Below are positions 19,967 to 31,531 of a stretch of DNA of 62,880 nt, piece after piece. The stretch covers positions 1 through 62,880 of the forward strand of contig NZ_AHTH01000011.1 of the NCBI RefSeq assembly GCF_000245735.1. Reading direction: 5' to 3'. The stretch's first letter is position 1. Every line of letters starts with the position of its first letter. This stretch comes from Alishewanella jeotgali KCTC 22429. GTDB taxonomy: Bacteria; Pseudomonadota; Gammaproteobacteria; Enterobacterales; Alteromonadaceae. The notes beneath the pieces were generated by a model. The model was not told the DNA's origin and did not search any database. It worked only from the letters and a program-made list of their open reading frames with translations. A program made the position numbers and the translations under genes.

Positions 19967-20809
19967 ATGTTAACCCAACTGAGCCGAGTTCTGAGTCGCC
20001 CTACCCTGCTATTAAGCAGCCTGTTACTGTCATCTGCGGTGGTCGCGACCACCCCAATAGCCAGCCTGGAGCAGGCAGTCAGTAATAATCCGCTGCGGTC
20101 TGCCGCCAATATGGCGCGCGATCAATACCGCAACCCGCTACCCACCCTGCAGTTTTTCGACGTTACCCCGCAAGCCACAGTGGTTGAAATCTCCCCCGGT
20201 GGCGGCTGGTATACCGAAATTCTGGCGCCGCTGCTCGCGGAGCAAGGGGTGTATTACGCCGCCCACTTTCCGGCCAGCGCCGAGGGCTATGGCCAACGCA
20301 GCCGGCAGGCCTTTGTGGAAAAGCTCTCTGCTAACCCGGCCTATAGCAAGGTAAAGCTAACCGAGTTTGCACCACGCCCCGGTATTGAAATTGCCCCAGC
20401 GGGCAGTGCCGATGTCGTCCTGACGTTCCGCAATTTACATAACTGGTATATGGCCGGTGGTGAAGAGGCGATGCTAACAGCCTTTGCTCACTTTTACACA
20501 GCGTTAAAGCCGGGTGGCGTGCTGGGAATTGTCGAACATCGGTTGCCGGAAACCCAGCTGGATACTGACTGGACCCGCAGTGGCTATATGCCGGAGAGCC
20601 TGACTATTAAACTGGCGGAACAAGCTGGCTTTACGCTGGAAGCCCGTAGTGAGATTAATGCTAACCCGAAAGATACTGCCGATCATCCGGGTGGTGTCTG
20701 GACTCTGCCCCCAACCCTGCGGCTGGGTGAACAGGATCGTGAAAAATATCTGGCCATCGGTGAAAGTGACCGTATGACCTTAAAGTTTCGGAAACCTGCA
20801 ACGCCCTGA
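19967..20809 (+). CDS. Exported class I SAM-methyltransferase-like protein
   Basis: A protein of 280 residues with an N-terminal signal peptide (hydrophobic LLLSSLLLSSAVVA, likely cleavage near residue 27), then a class I methyltransferase fold: VVEISPGGGWYTEILAPLLA matches motif I (EISPGGG). LKPGGVLGIVEHR matches the post-motif strand. It resembles the predicted methyltransferase group COG4798. ATG 19967 has AAGGAG 6 nt upstream; an upstream in-frame ATG lacks such support. SAM is not known to be available in the periplasm, so an enzymatic role outside the cytoplasm is uncertain. The neighbour downstream is purD, 33 nt away. Confidence 0.75.
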   Translation: MLTQLSRVLSRPTLLLSSLLLSSAVVATTPIASLEQAVSNNPLRSAANMARDQYRNPLPTLQFFDVTPQATVVEISPGGGWYTEILAPLLAEQGVYYAAHFPASAEGYGQRSRQAFVEKLSANPAYSKVKLTEFAPRPGIEIAPAGSADVVLTFRNLHNWYMAGGEEAMLTAFAHFYTALKPGGVLGIVEHRLPETQLDTDWTRSGYMPESLTIKLAEQAGFTLEARSEINANPKDTADHPGGVWTLPPTLRLGEQDREKYLAIGESDRMTLKFRKPATP

Positions 20810-20842
20810 TCATGGGGCGTCCTGACTAAAACGGAAAAACTA

Positions 20843-22132
20843 ATGAAAGTAATGGTAATAGGTGGCGGCGGCCGCGAACATGCTCTGGCCTGGAAAGCGG
20901 CACAATCGCCTCTGGTAACTCAGGTGTTCGTGGCGCCGGGTAATGCCGGTACAGCCCTGGAAAGCAATTTGCAGAACGTGGCCATTGCCGCGGATGATGT
21001 CGATGCCCTGCTGGCCTTTGCACAGCAAGAGCAGATCGGCCTCACTATTGTTGGGCCGGAAGCACCGCTGGCGAAAGGTGTCGTGGATCAATTCCGTGCT
21101 GCCGGCCTGGCGATTTTTGGCCCAACCCGTGCTGCCGCCCAGCTGGAAAGCTCTAAAGCCTTCGCGAAAGACTTTTTAGCACGGCACCGGATCCCAACCG
21201 CCGCCTACCAGAACTTTACAGAGATCGAAGCCGCCAAAGACTATGTGCGCCGCCTGGGTACCCCCATTGTAATTAAGGCCGACGGTTTGGCTGCCGGTAA
21301 GGGCGTGATTATCGCCCAAACCGAAGCTGAAGCCTTCGCTGCAATCGACGATATGCTCAGTGGTAATAAGTTTGGTGATGCTGGTAGCCGGGTGGTCATT
21401 GAAGAATTCCTGACCGGTGAAGAGGCCTCCTTTATCGTGATGGTCGATGGTCAACATGCGCTGGCCTTCGCGTCGTCGCAAGATCACAAGGCCCGTGATA
21501 ATGCGGACAAAGGCCCGAATACCGGCGGTATGGGTGCCTATTCACCGGCGCCGGTGGTGACAGCTGAAGTGCATGACTGGGTAATGCAACAGGTGATTTA
21601 TCCGACGGTCCGCGGCATGGCGGCCGAGGGTAATGTGTTTACCGGCTTTCTGTATGCCGGCCTGATGATTGCGCCGGATGGCTCGGCAAAGGTACTGGAA
21701 TTTAACTGCCGCTTTGGCGATCCGGAAACGCAACCGATTATGCTGCGACTGCAATCCGATTTGGTGGCGCTGTGTCAGGCTGCCGTGGACGGTAAACTGG
21801 ATCAGATGCAATTGGAGTTCAGTCCACAGGCCGCAGTGGGCGTGGTACTGGCCGCAGGTGGCTATCCGGATACCTATGCCAAAGGTAAGGTGATCGGCGG
21901 TCTGGAGCAAGCCGCGCAGTTACCAGGCAAGGTGTTTCACGCCGGTACCGAGCTGAAAGATGGTCAGGTGCTGACTAACGGTGGTCGGGTACTCTGTGCT
22001 ACTGCGCTGGGTGAGACTGTCACCGCCGCGCAACAAGCCGCCTATACACTGGCTGGTGCGATTAGCTGGGAGCAACTGTATTACCGTACCGACATCGGTT
22101 ACCGGGCAGTCGCGCGCGAACAGCAAAAATAA
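20843..22132 (+). CDS. purD: Phosphoribosylamine-glycine ligase
   Basis: An ATP-grasp enzyme of 429 residues that forms glycinamide ribonucleotide, the second step of purine synthesis. Visible motifs include the N-terminal VMVIGGGGREHALAWK, KADGLAAGKGV and LEFNCRFGDPETQ. The length is standard. purH, its usual neighbour in enterics, is not present. A terminator follows 16 nt after the stop. Confidence 0.97.
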   Translation: MKVMVIGGGGREHALAWKAAQSPLVTQVFVAPGNAGTALESNLQNVAIAADDVDALLAFAQQEQIGLTIVGPEAPLAKGVVDQFRAAGLAIFGPTRAAAQLESSKAFAKDFLARHRIPTAAYQNFTEIEAAKDYVRRLGTPIVIKADGLAAGKGVIIAQTEAEAFAAIDDMLSGNKFGDAGSRVVIEEFLTGEEASFIVMVDGQHALAFASSQDHKARDNADKGPNTGGMGAYSPAPVVTAEVHDWVMQQVIYPTVRGMAAEGNVFTGFLYAGLMIAPDGSAKVLEFNCRFGDPETQPIMLRLQSDLVALCQAAVDGKLDQMQLEFSPQAAVGVVLAAGGYPDTYAKGKVIGGLEQAAQLPGKVFHAGTELKDGQVLTNGGRVLCATALGETVTAAQQAAYTLAGAISWEQLYYRTDIGYRAVAREQQK

Positions 22133-22148
22133 CCTTTAGCAAAAGTGT

Positions 22149-22173
22149 AAAAGGTGCTGCGGCACCTTTTTTT
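22149..22173 (+). terminator. Intrinsic terminator of purD
   Basis: AAAAGGTGC pairs with GCACCTTTT around a short TGCG loop, followed by a run of T. It lies between the purD stop and the next start codon at 22188, so the nuclease gene needs its own promoter or read-through. Confidence 0.85.
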
Positions 22174-22187
22174 ATCGGGATTGCAAC

Positions 22188-23966
22188 ATGAAAAAATCGT
22201 TATGGCTCAGCCTGAGTAGCTTGCTGTTGTTAACGGCCTGCCAGCAGGCACCTGTTAGCTGCGAAGCCGAATCACATAGTATCGCGCAGGTGCAGGGCAG
22301 AGGGATAGAAAGCCCGCTACTCGGCCAGCAGGTCAGTATTCAGGGTGTCGTGCTCGGCGTAGTCTATGCTGATGGCCCTATGCCCGGCCTGATGCTGCAA
22401 AGTCAGGTACCGGATCAGGACCCGCTGACGGCCGAAGGTATCTTTGTCGCGCTGAATAACGCCGAACAGTACCAGGCCGGCCAGCTGTTAAGTGTGCGCG
22501 GCACTGTGGCCGAAGTCGAGCAGCTGACCAGCCTGATCGATGCTGAAGTATTAAGTGACTGTGGCAAGGCCGAGCTGGCGCCGCTGAGTCTGACCCTACC
22601 CTTGCCAGCCGAGCTAAGTTGGGAAGCTTACGAGGGGATGTGGCTGCGGATCGAGCAGCCACTGGTAGTGACGGACAGCTATAATCTGGGGCGCTATGGT
22701 GAAATTATGCTAGCCGACCAGCGGCTGATGGTACCGACGCAGGTGGTAACACCAGGTGCCGCCGCACAGCAACTGGCCGCAGAAAATGACAGACGCAGTA
22801 TTTTGCTTGATGACGGCCATTATCAGCAAAATCCGGATCCGCTGCCATACCCGGACACCGGGCTCAGTGCATATAACAGTTTACGGGTCGGCGATCAGGT
22901 ACTGAATATTGAAGGGATCCTGCACCAGGATGAACGCGGTTACCGCTTGCTACCAACGGCAAAACCCAGCTTTATCACAACTAATCCGAGGCCGGCTGCA
23001 CCTGACAAAACCGCAGCGGATGAGTTACGCATCGCCAGCTATAACGTGCTGAATTTCTTTACCGGCCATGGCCAGGAAAATGCCTTCCCAACCCGGCGTG
23101 GTGCGCGGAATGCAGCAGAGTTAGCGCGCCAGCAAGCCAAGTTGGTGGAAGCCCTGCTGGCACTGGATGCCGATATTATCGGCTTACTGGAGCTGGAGAA
23201 TAATGGCTATGCCGAGGGCAGTGCCAGCGCGACCTTGCTAGCCGCCTTAAACGCACGCAGCAGCGAGCCTTACCAGCAAGTAGTACTTGCCGACGCACCG
23301 GGCAGCGACGATATTAAAGTTGGCCTGTTTTATCGGGCCAGCCGGGTAACAGCAGTGGGTCAGGCGGCCAGCCAAACTGCCGCGCCCTTTACCCGCTTGC
23401 ATCGGCCACCGGTTGCGCAAAGCTTCCGGCATCACGCATCAGAGCAGGTGGTGACGGTGGCGATTAATCACTTTAAATCAAAAGGCAGCTGTCCGAGAAC
23501 CGGTAACGCCGATTACGACGCACAGCGCGATCAGGGCGATGGCCAGGCCTGCTGGAATGCCGCCCGGGTTGAGGCAGCAACGGCGCTACATCAGTGGTTA
23601 GCGACTACCCCAACCGGGGTGACCACGACATATCAGGTGATTATGGGTGATTTTAATGCCTACCGGCAGGAAGATCCGATCCGCTGGTTTGAACAACAAG
23701 GCTGGCAATATCTGGATGATGGTAAGGCGGCGTCCTATTCCTTTGTATTCAGAGGACAAAGCGGTTCACTGGACCACTTGTTAACGACACCGGCGCTGGC
23801 AGAAAAGATGGTTGGCTTTACACATTGGCCTATTAATGCCGATGAGCCTGTGTTGCTGGATTACAGCACCCGTTTTAAACCCGCCAGTCAGCGTGAGCAA
23901 CTGTTTGCGCCAAACCCGTATCGTTCTTCCGACCACGATCCGATTTTGGCGACCTTTCGCTTTTAA
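22188..23966 (+). CDS. ExeM/NucH-type extracellular nuclease, lipoprotein
   Basis: A 592-residue protein. The signal peptide ends in a lipobox LTAC (Cys18), so it is probably anchored to a membrane or surface-exposed. An N-terminal OB-fold-like region (about 30-265) precedes an endonuclease/exonuclease/phosphatase domain (about 280-592). Catalytic features of that fold are visible: ASYNVLNFF, GLLELENNG, a MGDFNAY motif and the terminal SSDHDPILATF. NucH/ExeM proteins degrade extracellular DNA for nutrition or biofilm turnover. A CPRTGNADYD / QACWNAAR pair of cysteines suggests a disulfide. It is convergent with the next gene, their ends overlapping by 4 nt. Confidence 0.87.
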   Translation: MKKSLWLSLSSLLLLTACQQAPVSCEAESHSIAQVQGRGIESPLLGQQVSIQGVVLGVVYADGPMPGLMLQSQVPDQDPLTAEGIFVALNNAEQYQAGQLLSVRGTVAEVEQLTSLIDAEVLSDCGKAELAPLSLTLPLPAELSWEAYEGMWLRIEQPLVVTDSYNLGRYGEIMLADQRLMVPTQVVTPGAAAQQLAAENDRRSILLDDGHYQQNPDPLPYPDTGLSAYNSLRVGDQVLNIEGILHQDERGYRLLPTAKPSFITTNPRPAAPDKTAADELRIASYNVLNFFTGHGQENAFPTRRGARNAAELARQQAKLVEALLALDADIIGLLELENNGYAEGSASATLLAALNARSSEPYQQVVLADAPGSDDIKVGLFYRASRVTAVGQAASQTAAPFTRLHRPPVAQSFRHHASEQVVTVAINHFKSKGSCPRTGNADYDAQRDQGDGQACWNAARVEAATALHQWLATTPTGVTTTYQVIMGDFNAYRQEDPIRWFEQQGWQYLDDGKAASYSFVFRGQSGSLDHLLTTPALAEKMVGFTHWPINADEPVLLDYSTRFKPASQREQLFAPNPYRSSDHDPILATFRF

Positions 23967-24355
23967 AGCCTTGCCAGTGCCAGCAGCATCAAGCTGATGG
24001 CACTGGCCATCGATGCCAACCAGATCAGACTACGCAGCGTCGCCCAGTTCAGCCAGTAACAGAGCAGATAGCCGACTCGACAACCAACAAAACTCCAGGC
24101 CAACAGTTGCATCAATGGTGTAACCTGCCCGACCGCCAGCACCATCAGCACGGCCACACTAAAGAACGCCAGCGCCTCAAAGCTATTGTAATGCGCCGCA
24201 GTACAACGCTGACCGAAACCACTGAGCTGGCTTTGTTGCTGACGCGGATAATGATTGTCGTAGCCACCGGCGCGGTGCATAGCCCAGACCAGAGGCAGCT
24301 TTGCCAGATAAGGTAAAATGGCAATCAAAAACAACGGCATTAAGATGCCAGACAT
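23963..24355 (-). CDS. MAPEG family membrane protein
   Basis: A 130-residue protein with four predicted membrane helices. The FGQRCTAAHYNSFEALAFF stretch resembles the MAPEG (membrane-associated eicosanoid and glutathione metabolism) signature with a conserved Asn/Glu pair. ATG 24355 with AGGAGA 6 nt upstream. In bacteria most MAPEG proteins have no defined substrate. It stands alone on the minus strand between two plus-strand genes. Confidence 0.8.
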   Translation of the reverse strand: MSGILMPLFLIAILPYLAKLPLVWAMHRAGGYDNHYPRQQQSQLSGFGQRCTAAHYNSFEALAFFSVAVLMVLAVGQVTPLMQLLAWSFVGCRVGYLLCYWLNWATLRSLIWLASMASAISLMLLALARL

Positions 24356-24490
24356 GTGAGGTTCTCCTATTAAATTGCGGGTATTACCAGCTTGTACTTA
24401 AGCCAGCCATTTCGGATCAACAAAAAGGTGGGTTGCGTAAAGCCCTGCGGATCCGCTAAGGTACTTTTAATTCAGCTTCTGGTAAGTGTT

Positions 24491-25387
24491 ATGTCGCATA
24501 AAAATCCTATCATTGCCGTTACCGGCTCCTCTGGCGCTGGCACCACCACCACCAGCAATGCCTTTAAGCATATTTTCCGCACCCTTGGCATTGATGCCGC
24601 CTTTGTTGAAGGTGATTGTTTTCATCGTTACAGCCGGCCGGAAATGGATGTCGCGATCCGTAAAGCGAAGGAAGAAGGCCGCTATATCAGCTATTTTGGC
24701 CCCGAAGCCAATGACTTTGGCGCCCTGGAAAACTTTTTTGCCAGTTACGCCGAGAATGGCACCGGTCGGATCCGTCACTATTTGCATACCTTTGACGAAG
24801 CCGTGCCCTATAACCAGTTGCCCGGCACCTTTACGCCCTGGCAGGACCTGCGGCCAAATACCGATCTGCTGTTTTACGAAGGCTTGCATGGCGCCGCAGT
24901 GACGGAACAGCATAATGTCGCCCAGCATGTCGATTTGCTGATTGGGATGGTGCCTATCGTCAATCTGGAGTGGATCCAGAAAATTATCCGCGACACCTCA
25001 GAGCGCGGCCATAGCCGCGAGGCGGTGCAGGCCAGTATAGTCCGCAGCATGGAAGACTATTTTAATCATATTACGCCACAGTTCTCGCGCACCCATATTA
25101 ACTTTCAGCGTGTGCCGACAGTCGATACTTCGAATCCTTTCAGTGCTAAAGATATCCCTTCGCTGGACGAAAGCTTTGTGGTGATCCGCTTTCGCGGTAT
25201 CAAGCATGTCGACTTTCCCTATTATTTGCAGATGATTGACGGTGCCTTTATGTCACGGGTTAATACGCTGGTGGTGCCCGGCGGCAAGATGGGGCTGGCG
25301 ATGGAGCTGATCCTGACGCCACTGATTGAAGCGCTGATGCTAAAGCGACGGGAAGCCCGCGGTCAGGGCTCATTATTTAATATCTGA
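24491..25387 (+). CDS. prkB: Phosphoribulokinase-like protein PrkB
   Basis: A 298-residue P-loop kinase of the proteobacterial phosphoribulokinase family. The Walker A is VTGSSGAGTTTT (about 9-20) and the sugar-phosphate region FVEGDCFHRYSR and DLLFYEGLHGA are present. ATG 24491 is chosen since family members start at this point; the open frame extends 99 nt upstream without support. No RuBisCO or other Calvin-cycle gene is in the window, so a carbon-fixation role is unlikely here. In many heterotrophic gammaproteobacteria the true substrate is unknown. It is convergent with speD. Confidence 0.85.
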   Translation: MSHKNPIIAVTGSSGAGTTTTSNAFKHIFRTLGIDAAFVEGDCFHRYSRPEMDVAIRKAKEEGRYISYFGPEANDFGALENFFASYAENGTGRIRHYLHTFDEAVPYNQLPGTFTPWQDLRPNTDLLFYEGLHGAAVTEQHNVAQHVDLLIGMVPIVNLEWIQKIIRDTSERGHSREAVQASIVRSMEDYFNHITPQFSRTHINFQRVPTVDTSNPFSAKDIPSLDESFVVIRFRGIKHVDFPYYLQMIDGAFMSRVNTLVVPGGKMGLAMELILTPLIEALMLKRREARGQGSLFNI

Positions 25388-25420
25388 ATTTAATATCTGG
25401 GCCTACGGGCGGCAAAAACA

Positions 25421-25447
25421 ACACAGCCAGCATAAGGCTGGCTGTGT
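25421..25447 (-). terminator. Intrinsic terminator of speD
   Basis: An 11-bp stem (ACACAGCCAGC with GCTGGCTGTGT) and a 5-nt loop, followed on the minus strand by TGTTTTTG. It starts 19 nt past the speD stop. The plus-strand side has no U-tract, so it serves speD mainly. Confidence 0.8.
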
Positions 25448-25465
25448 GACTATCCGGTGTGACGC

Positions 25466-26272
25466 TTACTTAATTTCCGGCAGGTTACGGCCGTAGAAAA
25501 TCTCTTTAATTTCGCGGAACACTTTTTTCGAGATCAGTTTCTGCTCTTCCGGCGTCATCGAATCGGTGCCCATACCAAACAGGTAATTGTTTAAATCACC
25601 TTCTTTTAACATCATCTTGGTATGAAACAGGTTTTCCTGATAAACGTTAACGTCAATCATCTGGAAAGCTTTCTTCGTATCCTCATCCATAAAATTCTGG
25701 ATTGAGGTAATCGGGTGGTCGATATAGTGTTTAGTACCACTGACATCACGGGTAAAACCCCGTACCCGGTAGTCGATGGTGACCACGTCGGACTCAAAAC
25801 TATGGATCAGGAAATTCAGCGCTTTTAACGGCGAAATAATACCGCAGGTCGACACCTCAATGTCAGCACGGAAAGTACAGATACCATCATGCGGGTGCAC
25901 TTCCGGGTAGGTGTGAACACAGATATGGCTCTTATCCAGATGTGCCACCACCGCATCAGGCCGCGGCCCCGGGTTCTCTGAATTATCAGGGTCAACCAGC
26001 ACCGGCTCTTCGCTAACCAGGATAGTCACGCTGGCACCTTGTGGATCATAGTCCTGCCGGGCGATATTCAATATATTGGCGCCGATGATATCGACAACTT
26101 CAGTCAGAATATCTGTCAGGCGATCCGCATTATACTGCTCATCAATATATTCAATATATTCCTGCCGATGCTGTTCGGTTTTGGCGTAACAGATATCGTA
26201 CAGACTAAAACTTAAACTTTTGGTCAGGTTATTAAAACCATGCAGTTTCAGTTTTTCAAAAGGCTTAACCAA
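25466..26272 (-). CDS. speD: S-adenosylmethionine decarboxylase proenzyme
   Basis: A 268-residue proenzyme of the E. coli type that makes the aminopropyl donor for spermidine. It self-cleaves at Lys114-Ser115 ([12 protein letters not shown]) to give a pyruvoyl-bearing alpha chain. The start is TTG at 26272 with GGAG 10 nt upstream; downstream residues [16 protein letters not shown] align with the family start. No speE is present nearby. It ends with a clear terminator. Confidence 0.95.
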   Translation of the reverse strand: MVKPFEKLKLHGFNNLTKSLSFSLYDICYAKTEQHRQEYIEYIDEQYNADRLTDILTEVVDIIGANILNIARQDYDPQGASVTILVSEEPVLVDPDNSENPGPRPDAVVAHLDKSHICVHTYPEVHPHDGICTFRADIEVSTCGIISPLKALNFLIHSFESDVVTIDYRVRGFTRDVSGTKHYIDHPITSIQNFMDEDTKKAFQMIDVNVYQENLFHTKMMLKEGDLNNYLFGMGTDSMTPEEQKLISKKVFREIKEIFYGRNLPEIK

Positions 26273-26344
26273 TTTCTTTGCTCTCCGCTAACGACGCACC
26301 AGACGCCGCAGTTAACTTTCAGCCTGACCTTGCAGTCATCCTAA

Positions 26345-26755
26345 TCATTCAGCCTGTTTCACACTGAACGAATGCGTTACCTTGACACTCTGTGCCAGCA
26401 TAATCGAAACTGAGCAGTACTTTTCCGCCGACAGATTAACCGCCCGCTCTACCTGCTTTTCGCTTAAGTCGGTGCCGGTGACCACAAAATGCAAATGCAG
26501 CTTGGTGAACACCTTAGGCACTGTCTCTGCGCGCTCCGCAGACAATTGCACCTCGCAGTGCCGGACCTGTTGCCGCGCTTTTTGCAGAATACCCACCACA
26601 TCAACCGAGGAGCAGGCACCGGCCGACATCAGTAGCATTTCCATTGGCGTGGGCGCGGTATTGCTGTCGCGATCGGCATCAAAAACCACAGCGTGGCCGC
26701 TGCCTGAACGCCCCAGAAAGGTCAGATTATTCACCCAGCTTACGGTAGCTTCCAT
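26345..26755 (-). CDS. OsmC-family protein (YhfA-like)
   Basis: A 136-residue OsmC/Ohr-fold protein. The two redox cysteines typical of the fold are visible, in SAGACSSVDVV (about residue 48) and in EKYCSVSIML (about 113). Length and the TPMEMLLMSAGACSSVD motif fit the YhfA branch. Some members reduce organic hydroperoxides, but the YhfA branch has no established substrate. In enterics yhfA adjoins crp; no crp gene is found here. Confidence 0.85.
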   Translation of the reverse strand: MEATVSWVNNLTFLGRSGSGHAVVFDADRDSNTAPTPMEMLLMSAGACSSVDVVGILQKARQQVRHCEVQLSAERAETVPKVFTKLHLHFVVTGTDLSEKQVERAVNLSAEKYCSVSIMLAQSVKVTHSFSVKQAE

Positions 26756-26903
26756 CAGACTGTCTCAGCTCAAAAATAAGGCTCAGTATTCTACGGAAAA
26801 CTCGGTTAAGTCGCCAGCAAAATTATCAGCCGCACCGGGGCTGAGTGGTCAGATTTAAAGCAGCTTGAGCTTTGCAGGGGGCTGTTGCCGCGCTTAACGC
26901 GCC

Positions 26904-27254
26904 CTAATCAAACAGGGCGGCAATGGCGTTATCAAACAGATTTTTAATTAGCAGGGCAATTTCGTTAATCAGATCTTGCTGGTCCTGTGTCGCAGGCTTA
27001 TCCAGCACGGAAGACAGGATCTCCTGAAAATCATACATAATGCCATCGACCTCACGGATAATCAGGGAGCGGTGGTTGGTTTCCAGTTCGGTGTGTTGGG
27101 TACAGAGGGTAATGATTTGTTCTGCAATCTTCTCTTCCAATAGTACACCAATCGTTTTATTGGCCGGCGCAGCAGGACCTGTCGCAGTAAACAACGACAG
27201 ATGTTCCGTTAAGAACTGGATCAGGTGTTCATAACCGGGTTTATCAATAACCAT
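26904..27254 (-). CDS. Small acidic protein, probable DUF3802
   Basis: A 116-residue soluble protein, mostly helical and acidic, without Cys or signal peptide. The start VIDKPGYEHLIQFLTEHLSL resembles DUF3802 proteins of Shewanella and relatives as I recall them; not confirmed. No function is known. It follows astD in the same direction after a terminator-like hairpin, so it may have its own promoter. Codon use looks like its neighbours. Confidence 0.6.
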   Translation of the reverse strand: MVIDKPGYEHLIQFLTEHLSLFTATGPAAPANKTIGVLLEEKIAEQIITLCTQHTELETNHRSLIIREVDGIMYDFQEILSSVLDKPATQDQQDLINEIALLIKNLFDNAIAALFD

Positions 27255-27353
27255 AGCCTACCTGTGCACCACTGATTGAGAAGCGACTGCCGGATAACTT
27301 GCCCGAACAGCGAAAGGATTTCAATCATTTAAGCAAATATTTGCCCGGAAAAC

Positions 27354-27377
27354 AAATCGGAGCCGCAGCTCCGATTT
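27354..27377 (-). terminator. Terminator after astD
   Basis: AAATCGGAGC pairs with GCTCCGATTT around a 4-nt loop, followed on the minus strand by TGTTTTCC. It lies 9 nt past the astD stop and ends the ast transcript. Confidence 0.8.
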
Positions 27378-27385
27378 ATTTTGTC

Positions 27386-28858
<1,473 letters not shown>

Positions 28859-28869
28859 CTACTCCTGTG

Positions 28870-29886
28870 TTAAATTTTGCTCACCCGCACCCAGTCACCG
28901 GCAGCCACATTCAGTGCTGTCGCCAGCTCTGGCGGGATCATGATATGTTCCTGCTCCGGCGCTAAATTCAACTCAGCCCAGGATGCCCGAAAACCGCTCA
29001 ACGACGTGTTGCTGATTAAACAGGGTTCGCCGGCAGCCACAGCGCCAATCTTTACCAGATAACGTTTACTGTCTCTGACCGTGCGGATCTGCTCTACCCG
29101 CGCTTCTACCGTCGGACCGGCATCAAAGATATCGACATAGCCACGGCAGGCAAAGCCTTCCGACTCCAGTAACGCCAGCGCCGGCCGGGTTTGCTCATGG
29201 ACCTTACCAATCACCTGTTGTGCCGCCTTGCTAAGTAAACTGACATAGATCGGATACTTAGGCATCAGCTCGGCAATAAACTCTTTCTGACCAATACCGG
29301 TCAGATAGTCTGCGGTTGGGAAATCCAGCGCAAAAAAGTTTTCCTGCAGCCATTGCCAGAAAGGTGAATTACCCTGGCTATCGGACACCCCCCGTAACTC
29401 CGCGATCACCTTATCTGCAAAGCGCTGCCGGAACTCGGCCAGGAACAAAAAACGCATTTTCGATAACAAACGACCATTATGCTTCTGCCTAAAAGGGGTG
29501 CGCAGAAACAGCGTACAGAGTTCACTGACGCCAGTGTAATCGTTACACAACGTCAGAATATCTACTGTTTTGTAGACTCCCAACGAGCGGGAGCTATGCA
29601 CTACCTTACCCAAATGATAATGGTAGAAGGCGTCATCCAGACCAACCGCGGCTTCCAGGGCACTGGTACCACAGATCTGGCCGGTCGTACTGTCTTCCAA
29701 TACAAACAGATAGCCTTCATCCCCCGGGGCAGAGACCGTCTTGGCAAAAGACGCCTCCGAGCGGCTGATTTTGCGCATCAACAGCTCTTCATTCACCGGC
29801 AGGGACGTAAAGCCGTGACCGGACTCCACTGCCATCTGATACAGCGCCGGGTAATCATTCGCTCGGATCGGGCGAATTAACATCAT
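28870..29886 (-). CDS. astA: Arginine N-succinyltransferase
   Basis: A 338-residue enzyme that succinylates arginine, the first step of its degradation to glutamate. Start MMLIRPIRANDYPALYQMA and motifs KVVHSSRSLGVYK and FFALDFPTADYLTGIGQKEFIAELMPKYPIYV are AstA signatures. The first of two adjacent ATG codons is favoured by GGAG 9 nt upstream. It is a single copy, as in enterics, not the AruF/AruG pair of Pseudomonas. Confidence 0.95.
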   Translation of the reverse strand: MMLIRPIRANDYPALYQMAVESGHGFTSLPVNEELLMRKISRSEASFAKTVSAPGDEGYLFVLEDSTTGQICGTSALEAAVGLDDAFYHYHLGKVVHSSRSLGVYKTVDILTLCNDYTGVSELCTLFLRTPFRQKHNGRLLSKMRFLFLAEFRQRFADKVIAELRGVSDSQGNSPFWQWLQENFFALDFPTADYLTGIGQKEFIAELMPKYPIYVSLLSKAAQQVIGKVHEQTRPALALLESEGFACRGYVDIFDAGPTVEARVEQIRTVRDSKRYLVKIGAVAAGEPCLISNTSLSGFRASWAELNLAPEQEHIMIPPELATALNVAAGDWVRVSKI

Positions 29887-30009
29887 GGTCGCTTACTCCA
29901 TTTTTGCTCTATCCCATGGTCAGAGCGGCATCCCGCTGGATAGCCGCTGTTGTACCATGAGTCATTTTGCTTGCTTTAAAGTAATATGGTTATGGCAAAC
30001 GAGGTTGCC

Positions 30010-30042
30010 GGCTCCGGTGCTCTTAGTGTCACCTTTGGAGCC
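30010..30042. repeat. Interrupted stem-loop between astC and astA
   Basis: GGCTCC/GGAGCC (outer) and GGTG/CACC (inner) form a stem with a 3-nt bulge, just 7 nt past the astC stop, within a 163-nt gap before astA. It may reduce or stabilise downstream transcript. No U-tract is seen. Confidence 0.4.
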
Positions 30043-30049
30043 TGTCAGA

Positions 30050-31348
<1,299 letters not shown>

Positions 31349-31531
31349 TTAAAAGGCGTTGTCTTGCCCGGAAAAAGCCGTACAAGCCAGAAAATACAAG
31401 GCCTGCAGATAGATTTGCATAGGATTTGAATAACTAAGCGCTGGCTTGAGCAACTGTATTGGCTGCGATTGTCAGTCTAACGCAGCAGCCATCAGCGCTG
31501 GCGCAGAATTGGCTGCGGTTGACGACACAGC

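Noticed and set aside
21542..21910. 122-codon minus-strand frame inside purD
   Set aside because: His/Gln-rich antisense frame of a conserved gene; no ribosome-binding site.
24491..25387. Evidence for autotrophy from phosphoribulokinase
   Set aside because: PrkB-type kinases occur in many heterotrophic gammaproteobacteria and no RuBisCO gene is present in the window.
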